A DNA stretch of 64,000 nt from the NCBI RefSeq assembly GCF_003269295.1, contig NZ_QLTT01000004.1, positions 186,001 to 250,000 on the forward strand, read 5' to 3'. The notes under the pieces are model-generated. The model was not told where the DNA came from. It saw only the letters and a program-made list of their open reading frames with translations, and searched no databases. Of the stretch, positions 59,597 through 64,000 are shown in pieces. Source of the DNA: Lentzea atacamensis. Its GTDB lineage: Bacteria; Actinomycetota; Actinomycetes; Mycobacteriales; Pseudonocardiaceae. Numbering within the stretch: the first letter of the stretch is position 1; every line of letters begins with the position of its first letter. The translations under genes were made by a program, and so were the position numbers.

Positions 59597-60050
59597 GGCG
59601 GAGCCAGGCGTCCAGCTCCAGGTAGTCGGCGTCCGTCAGGCCGTGGCGCGGGTTCACCCTGTGCAGCAGGGCTTTGCCATGATGGTGGGCCACCCAGGCG
59701 CGGTCCCGGTCGGTCAGCTCGTCGTCGACCCAGGCGAACGGCCTGTTTCCGGCGTACGTGACCAGCCCGCGGGTTTTCCAGTGCAGGCCGAGGTGTGTGT
59801 CCTGCGCTTCGGCTTCCGGGTCGTCCGCCCAGTTCGCGACTGGCAGCCGCGGCAGGCCGAGCAGGGGCGAGAGGTGTTCGTTCGCGTCGTCCATCCAGGT
59901 CGTCGCCCACACGAGCTCGCACGGCAGGGCGGCGAGCCACGGGCCGTGCAGAGGGGCCAGGCGGGTGAGTCCGGGTTCTCCGGCGACTCCGTCACCGAAC
60001 GGGAGGAGCGGGCCGTCGACGTCGAGGAACAGGATCGGGAGACCGGTCAC
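59583..60050 (-). CDS. HAD-domain protein
   Basis: This 155-residue protein starts with LPILFLDVDGPLLPFG, the DxDG nucleophile motif of the HAD superfamily (Asp about residue 10). ATTWMDDANEHL (motif II-like Thr) and FAWVDDELTDRD (the acid pair, about 106-108) follow. The cap domain is minimal. It is a small phosphatase-like protein of unknown substrate. It is divergent from mug with 23 bases between the starts, so both promoters are compact. Confidence 0.86.
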   Translation of the reverse strand: MTGLPILFLDVDGPLLPFGDGVAGEPGLTRLAPLHGPWLAALPCELVWATTWMDDANEHLSPLLGLPRLPVANWADDPEAEAQDTHLGLHWKTRGLVTYAGNRPFAWVDDELTDRDRAWVAHHHGKALLHRVNPRHGLTDADYLELDAWLRLTRG

Positions 60051-60060
60051 CCGGACACCG

Positions 60061-60066
60061 TAGGCT
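60061..60066 (+). promoter_or_regulatory. -10 box of mug, leaderless-type spacing
   Basis: TAGGCT ends seven bases before the GTG start of mug at 60074, as in leaderless actinobacterial mRNAs. No ribosome-binding site is visible in the seven intervening bases, which agrees with leaderless translation. Confidence 0.5.
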
Positions 60067-60073
60067 TGATCGC

Positions 60074-60568
60074 GTGATTCCCGACGTGATCAAGCCAGGG
60101 CTGGAAGTGCTCTTCTGCGGTATCAACCCCGGCCTCGTGTCGGAGGCGACCGGCCATCACTTCGCGCGGCCGGGAAACCGGTTCTGGCCCGCCCTGCATT
60201 TGTCCGGTTTCACGCCGCGGCTCTTCGCGCCGGCCGAGCAGCTGGAGCTCCTCCCGCTCGGACTCGGCATCACGAACGTCGTCGCGCGGCCGTCCGCCAA
60301 AGCCGACGAATTAACAATTGACGAACTCAAAGCGGGTGGGGCCGAGCTCGCCGAAAAAGTCGAGCGGTATTCACCGAAGGTTCTCGCGGTGCTCGGTGTG
60401 ACGGTGTACCGGGCGGCGTTCGGGCGCAAGAAAGCACAGGTGGGGCCGCAGGACGACACCGTGGGCGGTGCGCGGGTGTGGTTGTTGCCCAATCCGAGCG
60501 GGTTGAACGCGCACTGGCAGTTGCCGGCGCTCGCGGAGGAGTTCGGCAGGCTCAAAGCGAGCTTGTGA
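60074..60568 (+). CDS. mug: G/U mismatch-specific DNA glycosylase (Mug)
   Basis: This 164-residue uracil-DNA glycosylase family 2 protein has motif 1 CGINPGLVS (residues 15-23, with the catalytic Asn), FARPGNRFWPALHLSGF, LGITNVVARP and motif 2 NPSGLNAHW (about 139-147). It excises uracil or thymine opposite guanine after cytosine deamination. GTG 60074 is the natural start and the transcript appears leaderless. No SOS box is present, unlike three other genes in the window. Downstream is a nested inverted repeat. Confidence 0.94.
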   Translation: MIPDVIKPGLEVLFCGINPGLVSEATGHHFARPGNRFWPALHLSGFTPRLFAPAEQLELLPLGLGITNVVARPSAKADELTIDELKAGGAELAEKVERYSPKVLAVLGVTVYRAAFGRKKAQVGPQDDTVGGARVWLLPNPSGLNAHWQLPALAEEFGRLKASL

Positions 60569-60580
60569 AAGCGAGACGGA

Positions 60581-60625
60581 AGTTCACATTCATGCCCACT
60601 CAAAGTGGGCTGGACGGAGTGAACT
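60581..60625. promoter_or_regulatory. Nested inverted repeats between mug and the AfsR-like gene
   Basis: AGTTCAC (60581-60587) pairs with GTGAACT (60619-60625), and inside them GCCCACT (60594-60600) pairs with AGTGGGC (60604-60610) around a 3-base loop. Both pairs are perfect. The structure starts 12 bases after the mug stop and lies 137 bases before the AfsR-like start. It may terminate mug, or serve as an operator or leader for the regulator. The rest of the 193-base gap shows no clear element. Confidence 0.6.
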
Positions 60626-60761
60626 CTGGTCTGGTTGCATCCGGATCTGCGTCCATTCGAGTGGCCTTCACCGGAAAGTGGAACCGCGTACGCCCGGGGT
60701 GCGCCAAAGTTTGGCTATTCCGCGCAGAACATGGTGAATCTTCAACACTGGTGGGGGCGCA

Positions 60762-63593
60762 GTGGAGATCAGGATTCTGGGGCCGATCGAACCGGCGGTG
60801 CCGCCGAAGCCCGCGCAGATCCTAGCGGTCCTGGCTGTCGAGTGCGGGAAGATCGTGCCCGTCGACCGGCTCATCGACCTCATCTGGGGTGAGGAGCCGC
60901 CTCCGCAGGCCCGCAAGTCGCTGCAGGTGCACATCAGCAGCCTGCGCCGGGCCGGGTTGCCGGTCGAGCACCGGGCGGCGGGATACGTGCTCAACGCCGA
61001 GCCCGAGAGCGTGGATCTGCACCTGTTCCGCAGGCGGGTCGCGGACGCCGGGGACGAGGCCGACCTCAAGGTCAAGGCCGAGACGCTCCACCAGGCGCTC
61101 GGGCTGTGGCGCGGGACGCCGGTGGTGTTCGCGCAGACGCTCGAGGTGCAACGGCTCGCGGCTGCGGAGGCGTGGGCCGACGCCGAGCTCGCGCTGGGGC
61201 GGCACTCCGAGGTCGTCGACCCGCTCGGGGCCTTCGTCAGCGAGTACCCGCTGGCGGAGCGGCTCAGGGGCCAGCTCATGACCGCGCTCGCCAGGGCCGG
61301 GCGCCGGGCGGACGCGATGCGGGTGTTCCGCGAGACGCGCAGGGTGCTGGTCGACGAACTGGGCGTCGAGCCGGGGGAGCAGCTCCAGCAGCTCTACCGC
61401 GACGTGCTGGAGGGCGCGCGGGACAGCCGGCGCAACTACCTGCCGCGCGATGCCGGAGACTTCACCGGGCGCGACCGGGAGCTCAGCAGGCTCCTCGACA
61501 GCGACGGCGGTGTCTGGTGGATCGAGGGACCGGCGGGTGTCGGCAAGTCGGCTCTGGCGGTGCACGCGGCGCACCGGCTCGCGGACCGGTATCCGGACGG
61601 GCAGCTGTTCGTCGACCTGCACTCGCCGTCAGGGGCGCTGGACTCGTTGCTGCGCGCGATGGACGTGCCCAGCGCGCGGATTCCGGAGTCGGCCGAGGAA
61701 CGCGCGGCGCTGTGGCGGGCGACGGTCAGCGGGCGGCGCGTGGTGATCGTGCTGGACGGCGTCACGAGCGTGTCGCAGGTCAGGCCGCTGCTGCCGGGCA
61801 GCCCAGGCTGCCTGACGCTGATCACGAGCCGCAGCCGGCTGTGCGGGCTGGAAGGTGTGCGGCGGATTCCGCTGGACGTGCTGAGCAGCGACGAGGCGGT
61901 CACGCTCCTGCGACGGATCCTGGGCGACGACCGGGTTTCCGCGGAACCCGACCAGGCCGACGAGGTGGCGCGGCTGTGCGGGTACCTGCCGCTCGCGGTG
62001 CGGATCACCGGCGCGCGGCTGGCCGGGCGGGCGCACTGGCCGGTGTCGAAGCTGGTGAGACGGCTCGCCGACGAGCGCAGCAGGCTGGACGAGCTGGTCG
62101 CCGACGACCTGGCGGTGCGGTCGAGCCTGGAGCTCACGTATCGGGCGCTCGACGAGAACGCCCGTAGCGCGTACCGGATCTTCGGGTTCCTCGGGCTGCC
62201 CGAGGTGCCGAGCTTCCTGTGGATGCACCTGCTCGACGAGGACGTGCTCGACCAGCTCGTCGACGCGCGGCTGCTCGACGTCATCGGCAGCGCGCGGTAC
62301 CGGATGCACGAGCTGGTGCGGCTGCACGCCCGTGAGCTCGCCGAAGCCGAGGACCCGCAAGAGGAACGCGAGGATCTCGTCCGCAGGGCCGTGGTCGCCG
62401 CGCTGTCCACTGTGGACGGGCTGACCGAACAGCTCTTCCTCGCGGTGCCGCGCATGCAGGACTCCCTCGGCATCGTCGCGACGGCCGCGCGGCCCACCGA
62501 CAAGGACGCCTGGTTCGCGCGCGAGGAGAGCCTGCTGACCAGGCTCGTCGAACGTGCGGCGGAGCTCGGGCTCGCGGAGATCGCGTCCCAGCTCGCCGAG
62601 GTGCTGGTGTTCGCCTGGTTCGGGCTCAGAAACCGGTACGAGGCCTGGGAACGAACACACACGGCGGCGTTGGAGGCCGTGTGGAAGACGGGGGATCTGA
62701 GGCTGGAGGCGGTGCTGCGCTGCAGCCTCGGCCAGATGTACTACAAGCGTGACAACCTGGTGGAAGCGCGGTCGTGGTTCGACACCGCGCAGACGCTGTT
62801 CGTGAACCTGGGCGACAAACGCGGTGAGGCCGTCGCGATGAACGGCATCGGCATGGTGTGCCGTGATCTCGGTGAGTACCCGTGCGCACTGGAGGCGCTC
62901 GGCAGGGCCCGCGAGCTCCTGGAGTCGCACGACACCGAGGGAGTCGGTCACGCGCTCTACGGAATCGGCTCCGTCAAACGAGAACTCGGCGACGACGAGG
63001 GAGCCCTGGGCACCCTCACGCTGGCGGAAACGACCTACCGCGCGGCGCAGAGCAGGAGGGGCGAAGCCCTGGCGGCACGGGGGATCGGGCTGGTGCACCG
63101 CGCCCGCGGCGAGCTGGACCTGGCCGAGGAGCACATCGTGCGCGCCCACGAGATGGTCGCGGGCACCGGGGACGAGCTGCTCGGCTGCTACACCGCCCAG
63201 GCGTGGGCGAAGGTGTTGCTGCGCAAGGGTTCGTTCGACCCGGCCGAGGAGCTCCTCGGCACCGCGATGAACGGCTGCCGCGACGTCGGCGACCGGTTCG
63301 GTGAGGCGCTCGTCCGCCGCACCCTGGGAGAGTTGCGGCTCGCGGCCGGCGACCACCACGGCGCGCGGATCGTGCTGACCGAGGCGCTGGCGTCGTTCAC
63401 CGATCTCGGCCTGCCGCTGTGGCGGGCTCGGACGCTCAGAGACCTCGGTGCGGTCCACGCCCGCCTGGGGGAAGGTGCGGGCGCGGACCGCTGCTGGGGT
63501 GAGGCCGCCGAGCTGTTCACGCGACTGGGCACCCGTGAAGCCGGGGAAGTTCACCAGTGGCGCACTCGGTGGCACCGGCTGGTCAGCCGGTGA
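60762..63593 (+). CDS. AfsR/SARP-family transcriptional regulator (SARP, NB-ARC, TPR)
   Basis: This 943-residue protein has an N-terminal OmpR-type winged helix (MEIRILGP to HISSLRRAG, residues 1-68) and a bacterial transcriptional activator domain (about 80-220). An NB-ARC ATPase follows with P-loop GPAGVGKSAL (about 257-266), Walker B VIVLDG (about 328) and the GLPL-like YLPLAVRITG (about 406). About six TPR-like repeats form the C-terminal 300 residues. AfsR-type proteins switch on antibiotic or secondary metabolism genes. No biosynthetic cluster is visible in this window, so the target is elsewhere or global. The usual insert between the first strands is short. Confidence 0.93.
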   Translation: MEIRILGPIEPAVPPKPAQILAVLAVECGKIVPVDRLIDLIWGEEPPPQARKSLQVHISSLRRAGLPVEHRAAGYVLNAEPESVDLHLFRRRVADAGDEADLKVKAETLHQALGLWRGTPVVFAQTLEVQRLAAAEAWADAELALGRHSEVVDPLGAFVSEYPLAERLRGQLMTALARAGRRADAMRVFRETRRVLVDELGVEPGEQLQQLYRDVLEGARDSRRNYLPRDAGDFTGRDRELSRLLDSDGGVWWIEGPAGVGKSALAVHAAHRLADRYPDGQLFVDLHSPSGALDSLLRAMDVPSARIPESAEERAALWRATVSGRRVVIVLDGVTSVSQVRPLLPGSPGCLTLITSRSRLCGLEGVRRIPLDVLSSDEAVTLLRRILGDDRVSAEPDQADEVARLCGYLPLAVRITGARLAGRAHWPVSKLVRRLADERSRLDELVADDLAVRSSLELTYRALDENARSAYRIFGFLGLPEVPSFLWMHLLDEDVLDQLVDARLLDVIGSARYRMHELVRLHARELAEAEDPQEEREDLVRRAVVAALSTVDGLTEQLFLAVPRMQDSLGIVATAARPTDKDAWFAREESLLTRLVERAAELGLAEIASQLAEVLVFAWFGLRNRYEAWERTHTAALEAVWKTGDLRLEAVLRCSLGQMYYKRDNLVEARSWFDTAQTLFVNLGDKRGEAVAMNGIGMVCRDLGEYPCALEALGRARELLESHDTEGVGHALYGIGSVKRELGDDEGALGTLTLAETTYRAAQSRRGEALAARGIGLVHRARGELDLAEEHIVRAHEMVAGTGDELLGCYTAQAWAKVLLRKGSFDPAEELLGTAMNGCRDVGDRFGEALVRRTLGELRLAAGDHHGARIVLTEALASFTDLGLPLWRARTLRDLGAVHARLGEGAGADRCWGEAAELFTRLGTREAGEVHQWRTRWHRLVSR

Positions 63594-64000
63594 TCTTCTT
63601 GTACTTCCACGGCGCGTAGCCGCCGCTCTTCAGCGAGGAGATCGACACCTTCTCGTGGTCCATGTCGGTGGCGGTGCTGCCCTCCTCGTAGATCCACGCG
63701 ACGGTGTGCGCCGAGTCGGCCCACTTCTCGAACAGCTTCACGTGGCCGTTGCGCAGGATCATGTCGCCGGGCTTGAGCCCGCCCCACGTGATCTTCGTGG
63801 CGACCTCGTCCAAAGTGGACGTGTTGCGGCTGGTGGTCAGCTTCCACGCCATGGAGACGAAGCCGGAGCAGTCCGTCCGGTACTTCTTGCCCTTGTTGAT
63901 GTCCCACGCGTAGGCGCTCTGGCTGTACGGGATCTTGCGGTCCCACCAGTCCTTCGCCCGCTTCATGACCTCGGTGCGGGTGATCGCGCCCCCGTACCCG
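63583..64000 (-). CDS. NlpC/P60-like cell-wall peptidase, N-terminus beyond the window
   Basis: The C-terminal 139 residues are visible, and the reading frame is open to the right edge without a stop. KKYRTDCSGFVSMAW contains the catalytic Cys of C40 peptidases, LKPGDMILRNGHVKLFEKW contains the His, and KWADSAHTVAWIYEEG follows. These enzymes cut peptidoglycan stem peptides outside the membrane, so a signal peptide is expected upstream. Starting at the in-frame ATG 63966 would omit the conserved ITRTEV segment, so that start is rejected. Its end overlaps the AfsR-like gene by 11 bases. Confidence 0.85.
   Translation of the reverse strand, partial: GYGGAITRTEVMKRAKDWWDRKIPYSQSAYAWDINKGKKYRTDCSGFVSMAWKLTTSRNTSTLDEVATKITWGGLKPGDMILRNGHVKLFEKWADSAHTVAWIYEEGSTATDMDHEKVSISSLKSGGYAPWKYKKITG

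Noticed and set aside
60762..63593. Secondary metabolite cluster marked by the AfsR-like regulator
   Set aside because: No PKS, NRPS, terpene cyclase or tailoring genes lie nearby in the window; the regulator is likely global.

Overview
The window is GC-rich, densely coded, and uses many GTG and TTG starts with GTGA or ATGA stop/start overlaps. The conserved block ruvC-ruvA-ruvB-yajC-secD-secF-apt-relA-cyclophilin-MBL hydrolase-hisS, an intein-bearing Rv2578c-type radical SAM protein, an AfsR-like regulator and DUF397/Scr1-type remnants point to a chromosomal segment of an actinomycete. It is most likely in the Pseudonocardiaceae (Lentzea, Saccharothrix or Actinosynnema group); the genus is inference. 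I see no rRNA, tRNA, CRISPR array, prophage or intact insertion sequence, and no gene-free stretch longer than 300 bases.

Layout. 1-773: start of a CNNM/CorC-type membrane protein. 882-4978: LacI regulator divergent from an oxidoreductase, a DUF993 aldolase-like protein and a sugar isomerase, with a perfect LacI operator between. 5091-11577: small enzymes (Tat-exported beta-lactamase-like protein, SDR, hydrolases), a MarR regulator with its operator and a beta-propeller lactonase, a DUF985 cupin and a diguanylate cyclase. 11718-17929: ruvCAB behind an SOS box, then yajC-secD-secF-apt. 17948-20215: two small membrane proteins, a DUF222-HNH (13E12-type) gene with a near-consensus SOS box, and the remnant of an XRE/DUF397 gene. 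20338-26237: relA, cyclophilin, MBL hydrolase, hisS and a membrane protein. 26244-34073: spermidine-synthase-like protein, DUF1304, YibE/F, nadR-pnuC divergent across a perfect SOS box from the intein-split radical SAM gene, then small proteins and a PrmC-like methyltransferase. 34304-42783: a tightly coupled TetR-led operon resembling acyclic terpene or branched acyl-CoA degradation (split AtuA, two acyl-CoA dehydrogenases, biotin-dependent carboxylase). 42797-44454: hydrolase and HTH protein. 44634-48233: three tandem secreted subtilisin-like proteases. 48281-53496: aspS, DUF389, a kinase-fold protein and an SGNH hydrolase. 53500-56332: a two-component system flanked on both sides by decayed genes. 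56389-64000: metallophosphatase, ArfA/ArfC-like membrane pair, SIMPL, HAD, Mug glycosylase, AfsR-like regulator and an NlpC/P60 protein running off the right edge.

Connections. Three LexA-type sites (11677, 18825, 30399) tie ruvCAB, the HNH gene and the radical SAM/pnuC-nadR pair to a probable DNA-damage response. The most unusual items are the intein placed at the third iron-sulfur cysteine of the radical SAM protein, the shared SOS box next to NAD salvage genes, an XRE/DUF397 remnant in frame behind the HNH gene, a middle subtilase lacking the oxyanion-hole Asn, and two independently broken genes flanking the two-component system.
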